In this document: positions 1 to 10,016 of the stretch, piece after piece | Layout: each line of letters begins with the position of its first letter | How positions within the stretch are numbered: position 1 is the stretch's first letter | NCBI RefSeq assembly: GCF_000512585.2 | Contig: NC_089243.1 | Span: forward strand, 1,054,001 to 1,118,000 | Source of the DNA: Kwoniella bestiolae CBS 10118 | Taxonomy: Eukaryota > Basidiomycota > Tremellomycetes > Tremellales > Cryptococcaceae | Length of the DNA stretch: 64,000 nucleotides | Direction of reading: 5' to 3' | Program-made: the position numbers and the translations under genes | The notes under the pieces: generated by a model | Told to the model about the DNA's origin: nothing | The model's input: the letters and a program-made list of their open reading frames with translations, nothing else | The model's database searches: none

Positions 1-1
1 C

Positions 2-248
2 GCATATGGGCATTCACCTTTCGAGGTGGATGGCACCTCGATCGCTATGGCTGTAGGTAGTGGGCGCTACCGACATCCAGCCGGTTATTCTGAGAATCTT
101 GTCTCTCTCATCGATGCCATGCTTGTCGTTGATCCCGATCAAAGACCAGATATACAAAAGGTAAGTGACCGAGCTGGATTGAGAGACCGGTATTGACGAT
201 ACAAAACAGGTTATCGACTTGACCGAGCAGGCTTTGAGCAAAGTCTAA
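2..248 (+). CDS. C-terminus of STK16/Env7-type Ser/Thr kinase (partial)
   Basis: This is the 3' end of a protein kinase gene that starts left of the window. Exons are 2-160 and 210-248; the 49-nt intron has a GTAAGT donor and a CAG acceptor. The 65 visible residues run from AYGHSPFE to a short tail ending in SKV. The stretch with IAMAVGSG, YSENLVSLIDAMLVVDPDQRP and a following short helix matches the end of the kinase domain (subdomains X-XI) of the STK16/Env7 (NAK) family, where a 'D-P-x-Q-R-P' motif precedes the last helix. Members are membrane-associated kinases of the Golgi/vacuole. The stop lies only 5 bp from the stop of the convergent J-domain gene. Family assignment rests on the last fifth of the protein, so the exact paralogue is uncertain. 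Confidence 0.75.
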
Positions 249-253
249 ACTCC

Positions 254-1050
254 TCATCTGCATCCTCCACCTCTTGCCCTCACTTCTGCCAGCCATCGCA
301 CTCTAGCCATATGCACCTCCATATCCACCATCATTCTATGTACATATTCTCTAGGCAGAGCAGCCGAGGACGAAGGGAAGGGACGGAAATGGGGAGGTGG
401 GGGAGGAGGCATTGGCGGAGTTCGGTTGACGATAGGTCGCCAATACGGATGAAGGATTTTTGGCTGTAGCTGCTATGACGTTCAGTATAGCTCATGTATA
501 TAGCAACTCACATGGACTCTTTGAGACAACCTTGCTTTGATCCAGGCAACGTCAGGTGGTACGATGATTGGCATGTTGAAAAGTGGATGGTACGGAGGAG
601 GTTGAGCGAAGCGGGGTCTCGCTGGTGCTCGATTCGGTGATGGGGATTCTGGCGCGAAGACAGAATGACACGAGACGGGAATTGGCGGCAAAGGTGGATG
701 TCGAAGCTGCTCCAAGTGCTCATCATAAGCTGCTCTCTGCTGAGGATCTGACAAAACCTCGTATGCCTCTGTGAACAGGAAGATAAAAAGGTCAGTTGGT
801 CTTCGCAGATTGCTCGCTCCCTTTGAAGCGACTCACTCTGTAGCTCTTGGAATGTCTCCTTCGCTGACGGATCGTCCAAGCATTTGTCGGGATGACATTG
901 CTGGGCGATCCGAAGGTATGCTTTGCGAACTATATATACATCAGCGGTCGTTTAAGATTGATCAATCTCACCTTCAACCGCCTCGGCATCCTCCTCGACT
1001 TGTAGGATATCATAATACGTAGGGTGTTCTTCGATCTCAAAGTCAGTCAT
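254..1050 (-). CDS. J-domain (DnaJ-like) co-chaperone, 215 aa
   Basis: Four exons in coding order: 972-1050, 837-929, 512-768 and 254-472, all phases consistent, giving 215 residues. The N-terminus begins MTDFEIEEHPTYYDILQV and continues into helix II with the invariant HPD tripeptide (QQCHPDKCLDD), then FQELQKAYEVLSDPQQRAAYDE, so the whole J domain occupies about residues 10-80. After it comes a Pro/Ser-rich linker and a last exon rich in Met, Arg and Val with no recognised domain. There is no Gly/Phe region or zinc finger, so it is a class C J-protein that should stimulate an Hsp70 ATPase; the partner cannot be told from sequence. The last exon depends on splicing a 39-nt intron (473-511); without it the frame ends at 482. 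Confidence 0.85.
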
Positions 1051-1347
1051 TGGTGAACGATATCATGATATGTGTGGATCATGCATTGATAGTAGATATG
1101 GATGATATTTTACGAATGATAATCGATGAAATGGTGGCAAAATGTCTAGCACAAGATATATAGATGATCATTCAACTTTGTGAATGTTTGTTGATGGTAG
1201 TCAACGGGGGAAGGTGCAAGGATACCAGGGACCATCGTTTTATCCCCTTCACGGACAGGCACATATACATATATACTTACATACATCATTCATCATGCGA
1301 CATACACGACTATGCACACATACACGCACACACATATGTACAAGGGC
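1051..1347. other. Intergenic spacer between J-domain gene and TSC1 3' end
   Basis: About 300 bases that serve as promoter for the J-domain gene (reading left) and 3' flank of TSC1. The part near 1255-1340 is rich in ATACAT/ACACAC dinucleotide runs. No conserved gene is seen; short frames at 1164-1364 lack any family signature. Confidence 0.5.
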
Positions 1348-3888
1348 TCAGTCTTCGAATATGAACGATTTATCAGGTTCACCGTCTACAATGTTAGAGG
1401 CCTGTTTGCCAATTGACACTGCATTCCGGAGCTATATACGCAGTCAGCTCTTACCATTCTAAAATATGCTCACCTCAAGGTTTTCTCTCTCTAATTCATC
1501 CGTGCGCTTCTTCGCCTGTTCCAGCAGGTTTACATACACTTCCAAGTCCTTAGGAGCTGCTGTGGTGGTCAACGTAGGACTAGCCCTTCGATTTTCCGCT
1601 CTATTATCATTGTTCACTGGCACCTTTCGCTCCAGCAGACTACGACAGGGTCAGCAATGGGAGAACATGAAATCTGTTGAAAATGAATCACCCACTTGAT
1701 AGCTTGGGACTGTGCAATCGTTTCTTGCCGACTAGCATGTAGCATCTGCGCAAGCTGAGAGGGCATCAATTCCATATCCCGCATTCAAAACTCACCTCAT
1801 GAACTTTAGCTTTAGCAGCTTCGGCCTCTTGAAGAGCGTTCTTACACCGCTGTACGTCGTCATCCCTAACCTCGTCAGCGTTTTACTCGAGGTCTTTATA
1901 CTCACCATAAACGCTGTGACTCAGTCAGCTGCTTCATTCTCGTTTCGTAGTCGGATATGTGTCGGATCTTTGGCTCCGCCTCGGTCAATCTGTTCTGCAA
2001 TTTGAATCGCCTGATGAAATCATCAGCGCGGTTTCGCTCTAAGATACTCACTCATTCTTGACCTCGGCTAACTCTTCACGCTGACTTTTGACGGTAGCGT
2101 GTGCTTCACTAAGCTCGGCTCGTATCCTTGCCGCTTCCGTTTGCCAAGTTGCCTTCTCCTCCCGGAACGATGCCACCTTCTCTCTTAGCTGCCCCTGCCA
2201 TTTGACATGCTTTTGTTGCGCTTGAGATGCTTCTGTTCGGGTTTGAGACAACTGAGCGGTGAGTTCGGCGATCTGAGTGGTTTGCGCTTTCAATCGGTTT
2301 ACCTGGCAATGTCAGCTGCATCTCGGTACAACCATAACTCACAAAACTGTGAATCTCAGCTTCATCGTTATTCAATCGCAAGGAAGTTTTGTGCAGTCGA
2401 CCGATGTCTGTACAATAGTTAGCTATTGAGCCGACGTGGTAAACTCTAAACTTACGATAGAGATACTGCCTCCTTACCCTACTGGTAAACTTGGCTTCCA
2501 ATCTTAGCAATTCATTCTCCTTGGCCAGCCTGTTACTGGTATTCGCCGATGCCGAGTCTATCTGCGATGACGAGAGCGGTTCATCCTGATCGAAGAGCCC
2601 TGCGCCCGCCAGACCCTGTTGATCCGAATTAGACAAAGCCTGAGAACGTGCGATGAACTCCGCTGCATCCACTCGGTCCCAACGCTTATCGTCCGCAAGC
2701 TCGGCTGTCGAGGTGAAGACCACCAGTGAGGGATGTAATCTAAAGTCTCGGATCAAAGGCTCCATCCTAGTGGCTAGCACGCCCGGCGTCCAGACCTTAT
2801 CCCAATCTACAGCATAAACTGAAGCGACATTTTTCCCTCGTATATAAGATACAGGGTCTCGGACGAAAGCGATGACGTTCGATGGCCAAGCACCGTACAT
2901 TGCGATGATGAACAGCTGGGCGATACGACGAGGTTTCAGATGTTCTGGTAGTTCAAGCTCCATTTCTATCGCCGAAGAGGAAACTTCCCAATGAAGAGAT
3001 GGTTCGGGCAGCTCTGTTCGAGTGAAGCCATCGCGAAGAGCCGAAGAGTGGTCGATAAAAGGTCGGTCACGCCAAGATATGGCTCGGCCCAGAATGATGG
3101 CCATCAAAGGGACTTTCGGGGTTAGCACTAACGGTGCATACGGAAGGATGGCGAGGAGAAGCCGAAGGTTGATACTGAACAGGTGATTGCCGGTGTCTAG
3201 CATGAGACTTTGGATCAAGACGTCGATGAATGAGCTTCCAGCAACGGTCGCCATGACAGTCAAAGCAGAGACGTCGGAAGGTTCATACGGCGCTTCCAAT
3301 ATTGCTTGAATGAGTAGAGTTGCTATTGGTATTCGCATGGAAGATTGTTGGTAGAGCCTCGTACAGCATTGTAAGAATGTCTGTTGGTCAGTAAGAATTC
3401 CAACATCCATGTTGACTTACATCAAATTTCAACCCACTCCAAGTCACCAGTATCCTTTTCAGCGAGACATGTGGGTGTGAGTCATCTTCTAAAGCTTCCA
3501 GCCAGCGATCCGAGGGAAATATATCTTGCGCAAGTGCACTACCAGCGTACTTTACTATCGGATCTGTTGTAGCAGAGGTACTATCCTGTTCAGTCGCCCA
3601 TTGTAAGGTGATATCCGACCATTTGGGCTGAGGGGGAAGCAATGCGGCCACTTGGAGTATTGAATGTCTTGCTGAGGCCGAGTCTGTTTCTTGTATGATA
3701 TTGAACAAGTTTTCATTGAAATCATCCAGATTTATGTTGGATAAGTCGGGAATGTCCAGAGAAGAGATGTCCTGCGGAAAGGAGCGAAGTGCGATGAGGA
3801 CTGTATGGATATGAGGACGCAGTCAGAGATGAACAAACACAGCGCACGACAGGAGTGGAGCTAGCTAGCACGACTCACACTGATCCAT
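1348..3888 (-). CDS. TSC1: Hamartin homologue Tsc1, 701 aa
   Basis: Ten exons in coding order: 3879-3888, 3421-3800, 2456-3380, 2343-2407, 2052-2302, 1906-2010, 1796-1865, 1696-1745, 1474-1639, 1348-1431; every junction keeps phase and yields 701 residues. Hamartin pairs with tuberin (Tsc2) as a Rheb-GAP complex that restrains TORC1 and controls amino-acid uptake. Residues 1 to about 330 look like the helical hamartin core: YGAWPSNVIAFVRD near residue 292 lines up with the YGMYPCNFVSFLR segment known from animal hamartin, and the later DDKRWDRVDAAEFIARSQALS lines up with its PRRWKRLETHDVV stretch. From about residue 410 to the end there is a long heptad-rich coiled coil (ENELLRLEAKFTSRVR onward). 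The first exon is only 10 nt. Function is inferred from family; a Tsc2 partner lies outside the window. Confidence 0.88.
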
Positions 3889-4274
3889 ATTGGTATGTGA
3901 TATTTGTATATATAAGAGCCATGAAGAGGGAGAGCGAGGTATGTGAGGTATGTGAGAGATGAGGTGGTGGGTTAAAGGATGATATATGACATGTATATAT
4001 ATATATGATATTATATGATATAATATGATGTACCTTGTTATGACTCGTCACTTTCCCACGGTTGCGCCCACACGTTGGGTTTGTTTACAAGTAACATATA
4101 CTACATATACTACATCATTCAACTTGGTGCAAGACTACTCGTTTGCATTCTTATAATATTATATATATATTATATATATATATGTATGTATACTCCACTC
4201 TTGACTCTCATTTCATTATATCCTCTCACATGCTCACTCTCTCACAATCTCGTCCTTAGTCAGCACTGTGAGCC
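3889..4274. promoter_or_regulatory. Divergent promoter of TSC1 and LIM gene
   Basis: A 386-bp head-to-head intergenic region. It contains two AT-rich runs of TATATA and TATGATAT type (about 3990-4030 and 4155-4185), the second close upstream of the LIM start. A single shared control region for both genes is an inference from geometry. Confidence 0.5.
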
Positions 4275-5887
4275 ATGATCGTCTGTGGGTATTGTGGTAC
4301 CTCTATACCAGATCTTGACTCTCGCTGTTCGAAATGTTCTGGCAAGGCAGTCGGTATGTTCTGCCTTATACCTTGATCAAGAGACTTTCCAGCTGTACTG
4401 ACTTGAACATGCGTTGCAGAACGGTCAAATCCTATCAGAGCTCTCCTATCGTCACCACAGAAGAAAGGTAGTCCCGACAGATGGGCTGATAAGTGAGCGT
4501 TAATCGTTATCAGCAGATTCAAACGACTTGACTCATCAATTTTCGGTATCAGGTACACCACACCCAAATCACCTTTTGCTGTCTCTTCCTCCCCTCTCAG
4601 CCTCGAGCATCGCGTGACCCTGTCACAAAGCAGAACAAGCCAAACACAGAGGCCGGGCTTGGCTAGGACAGAGACTTTCGATGTTGCCCTTACCGCAGCC
4701 ACTGATGCCGAGCTGGCTCGAGGTGAGTTTGATTCAAATGATCCAGCAATTGACGTCATTAGTGTACGGTTCGGTATTGGATCGTCGCGCGCAGCATCCT
4801 CAGTGCAGAAAATGCGGTACAGACATCCGATCAGGCATGAAGATATATCTTGCCAAGTAAGTCAAACACGATATGTATTCCACTGACTACCTTATAGGAA
4901 CGACTGTTCTCCTCTGCTCGCCGGAGACACGCTATGTAAAGTTTGCTACACCGAGGCATTCCCGATTGGGATTTGTCATTCTTGTCAGCTGCCAATCATA
5001 GGAGACAGAGAGGAGGGCATGAGAGGCCAACACATTTCTGCTAGAGGATTCAAATGGCATGCGAGATGTTTCGCTTGTTCGGGTGAGTCTGTTGTAGCCA
5101 GAATATCATTCAGCCGCTCATTTCTCTTGCTTGCTATACAGTCTGTAATAAATTACCGAGCCGCCAAACGACACCTCTGCTTCTACCTGATGGCTCACCC
5201 TCGTGTCCTGATTGTTACGAACAGTATTTCTCGGCGAACAGCCAGCGGGAGTCCTTACCGAGCTCGAAATCAGCCCCGGCCCCCTCAACTACAAAATACC
5301 CTCGTCCTGGCGAAATTTCAAGCATGCCGCGCATGTCTACAAAACCTTCTGCTACTACCGAAGAATTCAAACGACTGTTACATACTTCAAAAGCAAAAGG
5401 GGATGTGGAGATCAACCCGTTGCAAGGTAAGGTACTCTCCTTACTTCCTCTGTCTAACATTGGCACTGCCCAGATCAAAAGGTTTGCATCAAGCCGGGCT
5501 CTCGGCTGCCAGCGCATTCTTTTCATCAATTTCATTCTGATTATGATCTCAGTAGCATGTCTGCTCTGATGCTCTTTCATCGCTGACCACTTCCTTTTTC
5601 TTTCGACAGCTATACCACAGTCAAAGACCGATCCAGGCTCCCTCGCAGCGTCCCCATCTCCAGCGACATCTGACGATACTCTTACCCACAATGTGAACGC
5701 ACCGTTTGAACAAAGTCAACGAATGAAACAAGATTGGATGCCAAGCCGCTCTTCACAATCAACTTCTGTGCTGGACCGAATTCGTCATTTCGATGCACAC
5801 GCCAAATCCATCGAAGCTACACCAAAATCGCAGTCATTCTCCCCTCCGCGAAAACCACTACATCCGATGGGACGGGACAATCAATAG
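4275..5887 (+). CDS. LIM-domain protein, 413 aa
   Basis: Eight exons: 4275-4353, 4420-4492, 4553-4722, 4763-4856, 4898-5082, 5142-5426, 5474-5551, 5610-5887. The N-terminus has a CGYC...CSKC zinc-ribbon-like pair at residues 4-21. A CRKC...CKVC pair lies just before one complete LIM zinc-binding domain at residues 165-225 (C-x2-C, then H-x2-C-x2-C-x2-C, then CPDCYEQYF). The rest is Ser/Pro-rich and probably disordered. LIM domains are protein-docking modules of cytoskeletal and signalling scaffolds; no catalytic domain is present. The intron pair around the 78-nt exon 7 was chosen because it restores phase and supplies CTAAC and CTGAC branch points; a single longer intron would also keep phase, but is less typical here. 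Paralogue identity is unknown. Confidence 0.82.
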
Positions 5888-6283
5888 GATTTAATACATC
5901 GTATCTCGCTTTCGCAGCCAAACGCCTCCACTACGCGATGATGATTTTATCTGACCGGCCTTGATCGTATTCCATCAATCACATTGTTTGGTCGTCGTCT
6001 CGTTTCACCCGACATCTACACCTGGTCCTTTCGATTGTTTTATGCCCCTCGCATTGCTGCTGTTCGATTGTATTCATGTCCTGCAAGTTCCGAGTCCTGT
6101 TACCCGTTTACAAAACATCCCGAAGTCCGGTACTTATCCTGTTGCTCTAGAACATAAATTTCTGTGAATGCGCCGAGACCACTGCACATATAGATTCAAT
6201 GTATTATTTTTCTAGCTGCTTCCGATCCGTGCACATCTGACAAGTGCCTGCATATATGTGAGAGGAGCTGCAAGAACACTGAA
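5888..6283. other. Intergenic, 3' flank of LIM gene
   Basis: About 400 bases of unique sequence between the LIM gene stop and the first solo LTR. Only short unsupported frames are present. It ends with the pentamer CTGAA that is duplicated at the far side of the LTR. Confidence 0.5.
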
Positions 6284-6455
6284 TGTCGGAATAAGTGCTC
6301 TATTTACCGGTTAACTTAGCCGGTTATCCCTTATTTATGATACCCAGTTAAAGGCACCTTGTAGATACACTATTAGTTAACTAAATTTCGCTTTTATCTC
6401 CTTATTTCTTCTCTCTTTTACTCTTTTACTTAACATGCATGTATATCACTCAACA
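6284..6455 (+). mobile_element. Solo LTR, family A (172 bp), with 5-bp TSD
   Basis: The unit starts TGTCGGAATAAGTGC and ends ATCACTCAACA, so it has the TG...CA ends of an LTR. It is flanked by perfect direct repeats CTGAA at 6279-6283 and 6456-6460, the 5-bp target duplication typical of Ty1/copia integrases. A second copy of identical length and clear similarity lies at 9845-10016. No internal region of this family is present, so this is a solo LTR left by LTR-LTR recombination. Confidence 0.85.
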
Positions 6456-6737
6456 CTGAAATCCGCACAATGTGAAGTAGTCTGGACCTGAACTCAATCC
6501 CGTTGTCTCAAATTGAAAAGATTATGCTGCACCCCACTTCACGCAGCAGAATTTGTATTTATCTGCTTGGAACTTTACACTCACTTGAACCTGCCTTCAT
6601 AGTTATCACACATGACTCTGTCAAACCTGTCAAAAGCGCAACTTGTCAAATCGGTCACTCCCTATCTTATCCCCATTTGTCCTGTCAGATATCACTTGAC
6701 CTGTCAAACACTGTCAAACTTGGTGCAGTTGGTCAAT

Positions 6738-6892
6738 ATGGCAGACAATCCAAATGATGGAGGTGGAAGGTATAAGGTGGTTATCCTTAAAAATTTCTGA
6801 AAACTATGCTGCTTGGTCTATCTCAGTCAAAACTTGTCTTATCCTCAAAGGCCTCCGAATCTTCACACTTGCCAAATCCAATACCCCTGCTC
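6738..6892 (+). pseudogene. Copy-1 gag, N-terminal fragment
   Basis: Starts ATGGCAGACAATCC, equivalent to the gag start of copy 2 at 13534, and continues with the same AAWSISVKTCL and VLKGLR-type segment. One extra base near 6792 breaks the frame. The fragment ends at the target site of the nested gag-only element. Confidence 0.7.
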
Positions 6893-6897
6893 ATGCC
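6893..6897. repeat. Target-site duplication ATGCC (left)
   Basis: The pentamer ATGCC directly precedes the left LTR of the gag-only element and recurs directly after its right LTR at 8981-8985, marking a transpositional insertion into copy-1 gag. Confidence 0.9.
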
Positions 6898-7008
6898 TGT
6901 CAAGTTTTAGCGATCTGGTGCATCGGTTCAGAGAAAAGAGGAAGAAGAAGGAAGATAGGTACAAAGCTATAAACGTGTAAAATAGACTAGAGGCGGCTAA
7001 TTCCGACA
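6898..7008 (-). repeat. LTR of gag-only element (3' LTR in its own orientation)
   Basis: 111 bp, beginning TGTCAAGTTTTAGCG and ending AATTCCGACA on the plus strand, identical by eye to 8870-8980. A related 93-bp solo copy occurs at 18781-18873. Confidence 0.9.
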
Positions 7009-7152
7009 CTCCCACTCGCAACTATGTCTATTTGACAGCCTATCTATCTACTCAAAAGTCCAAGTTGTCAAAAACAATCAAGATATCACAATTATATACG
7101 TGTCAAATTACAGAAATGTCCATGATCATGACTCCCACTGGATGAAGGCGCA

Positions 7153-8142
7153 CTAGTAGTTTGCAGCCTCATCATCAGATTCTTCACCAAGGTTGTATCC
7201 CAGAGTAGCACGAGCAAGATGTGCATCTCCTTGATTGGTTGAAGTTGAATCCGACCGAGTTTGCTGACTGTCCTTGTTATCGTTGTTATTCTTCCTAGGA
7301 CAATCTCTAGCAAAGTGTTTGGGACTACCACATTCAAAGCAGGCATTTCTTGCAGAACCTTTTGACCGATTACCATTTGACCTTGAAGCAACAAAAGCAT
7401 AGAAGTCGTCCCTGAATTGAGGATCGTTGTCAAATCTTGACATCATACCAGAGGCGGCAATGTTACTGTTTGACAAATCTATTCGTTCTTGTTGACCAGC
7501 ATCAATTCTGAGGATGGCGTCGCAGACCGATTCAATTGAAGGGGTTTCAGCCCTTTCAAAGACAGCATCCACATATGATGAGAAACGAGCAGGAAGTCCA
7601 TTGAGCAGAACGTTGACACACAGAGAATCTATATCATATTTGAGAGTCTTCAATTCCCTGTGTTGAGCGAGGACTTCATTAACCCAGCCGTTGATAGTAG
7701 TGGGATGATTGGTTTGATCGTCATTGAGTTCATAAAACTTGTTATCGATGAACTTTCTAGCCAGGGCAAAAGTGTATTGAGCATTTGAGGTACCGTAGGT
7801 CGTTTTGAGAGCAGTGTAAATAGCAAGGGCACGAGGGATATAGAGATCAGGGGTAGGAGAGACGTCGGCAGGAAGAGGAGGATTGTCAAGAATGTGGATG
7901 TGAGCAGCAAGTATAGTGGGCGACGTGGTGCTAAGGATGAGAGCGGCAATTTGCTGATCCTTAGACTTCCAGGTGTTGGCAGCTGAAGCAGAGGTTGGAT
8001 ACGTAGCGTCTTCAGCAATGAAATCCACACAGTTAACAATTCTAAGAGACAATCTAAGTCGTTGATCCCATATCACAAATGTTGATTTTCCTTCTAAGAT
8101 TGGTATAGTTTGAAAAACGCGGGTGAACGATGAGTCTGACAT
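7153..8142 (-). CDS. Gag-like protein of the gag-only element, 329 aa
   Basis: A single uninterrupted frame starting MSDSSFTRVF. The N-terminal two th  irds resemble the UBN2/copia-type Gag fold (WDQRLRLSLRIV, YGTSNAQYTFALARKF, LNGLPARFSSYVDAV). Near the C-terminus is one CCHC zinc knuckle, CFECGSPKHFARDC (C-x2-C-x4-H-x4-C), followed by a polar acidic tail. Such proteins assemble the virus-like particle and bind element RNA. No pol motif follows the stop. An intact frame beside decayed copia copies suggests the protein is, or recently was, under selection, for example for packaging its own RNA; this is an inference. Confidence 0.9.
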   Translation of the reverse strand: MSDSSFTRVFQTIPILEGKSTFVIWDQRLRLSLRIVNCVDFIAEDATYPTSASAANTWKSKDQQIAALILSTTSPTILAAHIHILDNPPLPADVSPTPDLYIPRALAIYTALKTTYGTSNAQYTFALARKFIDNKFYELNDDQTNHPTTINGWVNEVLAQHRELKTLKYDIDSLCVNVLLNGLPARFSSYVDAVFERAETPSIESVCDAILRIDAGQQERIDLSNSNIAASGMMSRFDNDPQFRDDFYAFVASRSNGNRSKGSARNACFECGSPKHFARDCPRKNNNDNKDSQQTRSDSTSTNQGDAHLARATLGYNLGEESDDEAANY

Positions 8143-8143
8143 G

Positions 8144-8245
8144 TTGTAGGGGTCTCTGTAGGGGTCGGATATCTTGTAGGGGTCGGATATCTTGTAGGGG
8201 TCTTGTAGGGGTCAAGATATCTTGTAGCCGTCTCTTTAGGGGTGA
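8144..8245. repeat. GTAGGGGTC-type short repeats in leader of gag-only element
   Basis: At least five imperfect units of GTAGGGGTC, several followed by GGATATCTT, sit directly upstream of the gag start codon (which reads leftward). A related GTAGGGGTCTTGTA string occurs in the copia LTRs (about 12806 and 17823). They may be RNA-level signals shared between the elements; their role is not known. Confidence 0.7.
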
Positions 8246-8853
8246 TGCGTTGCCAATTAGAAGGGGGTGAAAGTCGGTGTTTGACAGGCGTCAAGGAATG
8301 TCCAGATATTGAAAGATGGATTGACAGGTGTCAAACATGTCCAAGTGGAGTAGAGTAAGAAATTTGACAGGTGTCAAACGTGTCAAAAATTTGATTGATG
8401 GAGTTTGACAGTAGTCCAAAGATATCGGTGTTAAGCTGTCAAAGTCCAAGTCGAGCATATCGGCATTAAAGAGTGAAAGTGGTCAAAGCGGGTTTCAAGG
8501 GGTACAGGTTGTTGAGGTACAGGTTTTGTTGGCAGGTAAGCGTAGGACAAGGTTGTTGTTGGTGGTGTACCAGCGATGAGTAAGCGGTGGTAGCAGTGGT
8601 ATACCCTCTATAGCACTGGTAGCAGCGGTCACTCCATCCTATACAGCAGCAAGAACAAGCTTTCCAATTGGCTAGATACTCAAGCTTTTGCCAGAAGGTT
8701 GAGGGACGATGAGATTGGTAAACGTTGGTCCATTTATAAGTTGGTCACACCAGGCAGGATACTGGTGGTGGTGAAGCGGTACAAGTAGCGGCTGATTCCC
8801 TCCAGGCGGTAGTTGTAGCGGTCCAGCAGCAGCAGCTATGCTGGCTAGTTGAG

Positions 8854-8869
8854 AGCAAGGCTCATAACC
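8854..8869 (-). other. Primer-binding site of gag-only element (tRNA-iMet anticodon type)
   Basis: Immediately inside the 5' LTR (minus orientation) is GGTTATGAGCCTTGCT. Its complement contains CTCATAA, the anticodon loop of a CAU tRNA, within a GGCTCATAACC context typical of the initiator tRNA-Met anticodon arm. Copia-like elements are known to prime from an internal half-tRNA of this kind. The same string follows the LTR of the neighbouring copia copy at 13080. Confidence 0.8.
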
Positions 8870-8980
8870 TGTCAAGTTTTAGCGATCTGGTGCATCGGTT
8901 CAGAGAAAAGAGGAAGAAGAAGGAAGATAGGTACAAAGCTATAAACGTGTAAAATAGACTAGAGGCGGCTAATTCCGACA
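8870..8980 (-). repeat. LTR of gag-only element (5' LTR in its own orientation)
   Basis: 111 bp, identical by eye to 6898-7008. Followed at 8981-8985 by ATGCC, the right target-site duplicate, after which copy-1 gag resumes (GCCATTCAACAAGCTGCC). Confidence 0.9.
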
Positions 8981-9840
8981 ATGCCGCCATTCAACAAGCT
9001 GCCAAAGCTTGTGCAATCATACTCCAATTGTTCTCTCCTACTGTCTTAACTGGTCTATCATCTGATTCACTTAATCTTGACAATCCCAGACCTAAGGGTC
9101 TCTGGGATGATTGGAAAAAGCCTACTCTGCTACTGTTGGTGCTAGACGTGCTCAACTTATCCAACAAATGTGGAACAACCCTGCTGCTGGAAGTGACGAC
9201 TGTGTCAAAAAGATGTCAGAGATTAGATTGGCACATACTCAAATAAAAGCTGGTGGTGATTGGAAAGAGGATACTATATTGGCTTATGCCATGACTTTTG
9301 CTTTACCTGATTCTTGGGATCTGTTTAAACAGAACATCTGGTCAAGGCATGATCTTACTTTGGCCAATGTGCAAGCTGCTGTCTCTGCAGAAGCTCTTAG
9401 AAAAGGTACTATTGCTTCGGCCAACAAAGCTACTGGTTAGAACTTCAAAAACGGTCAAAATGGCAAATTCAACAACAATGGTCAAACAGGTCAAAAACGT
9501 CAATGGAGTGAGAAGTGGTGTAGCATCCACAAGTCTTTGACTCACAATAACGTGGATTGCCGCCTTAGTAATGCCAACAAAGCTAAGAATGGTGGGAATG
9601 GTCAAGCGCATGTGTCAAATGATGTTAGAAATGGTGAAGTGTGAAATCTGTCAAATGTGTCAAATTTATCTAATATGTCAAATCTGGATGGAGATGTCAA
9701 AATCGCTATGTCAACTCGCTCTATCACGTTTGACACCAACTCTGATGGTGATGCCTTCTCTTACCATGTCTATGCCACCAATGTCGCCCCCTCAGAAGCC
9801 TTCATTGTCAACTTGGTGCCTCTCATCACATGGTTGGTCC
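8981..9840 (+). pseudogene. Copy-1 gag, C-terminal remnant through protease start
   Basis: Resumes gag at the equivalent of copy-2 position 13694. The segment KAYSATVGARRAQLIQQMWNN to LFKQN is well preserved; a stop at about 9438 (where copy 2 has a Gln codon) and another at about 9642 break it. The protease signature expected as IVDSGAS reads IVN-L-V-P-L because one base of the G-run has been lost at about 9812. It ends at the target of the nested solo LTR. Confidence 0.8.
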
Positions 9841-9844
9841 AGAT

Positions 9845-10016
9845 TGTTGGAATGAGTGCTCTATTTACCGGTTAATTAAACCGGTTATCCCTTATTTATG
9901 ACAGCCAGTTAAAGGCACCTTGTAGATACACTATTAGTTAACTAAAATCCGCTTTTATCTCTTTATCTCTTCTCTCTTTTACTCTTTTACTTGACATGCA
10001 ATCATATTACTCAACA
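9845..10016 (+). mobile_element. Solo LTR, family A (172 bp), nested in copy 1
   Basis: TGTTGGAATGAGTGC at the left end and TTACTCAACA at the right end, same length as the copy at 6284 and clearly similar. The flanks CAGAT (9840-9844) and CAGGT (10017-10021) are a 5-bp target duplication with one substitution. It interrupts the copy-1 protease region, since 'TGGTCC' before it and 'GGTGTCAAA' after it are contiguous in copy 2. Confidence 0.85.

Larger units (their letters stand above)
6898..8980 (-). mobile_element. Complete non-autonomous gag-only LTR retrotransposon (TR-GAG type), 2083 bp
   Basis: Two LTRs of 111 bp (6898-7008 and 8870-8980) read the same base for base, with TGTC...GACA ends and a perfect ATGCC target duplication. 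The element is transcribed leftward: LTR 8980-8870, primer-binding site 8869-8854, about 0.7 kb leader, one intact gag frame (8142-7153), a short 3' region, a purine-rich tract next to the second LTR (minus strand GAGTGGGAG at about 7017-7009), LTR. No protease, integrase, RT or RNase H is encoded. This layout is that of terminal-repeat retrotransposons with a gag domain, which move with enzymes supplied in trans. Identical LTRs imply recent insertion. Confidence 0.9.

Noticed and set aside
2109..3410. 433-codon continuous frame as the whole Tsc1 protein
   Set aside because: It reads through two introns (2408-2455 and 2303-2342) and lacks the true first two exons and the coiled-coil end.
8094..8294. 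Minus-strand ORF with TRYPTP repeats over the gag leader
   Set aside because: It is the translation of the GTAGGGGTC-type tandem repeats and overlaps the gag start in another frame.
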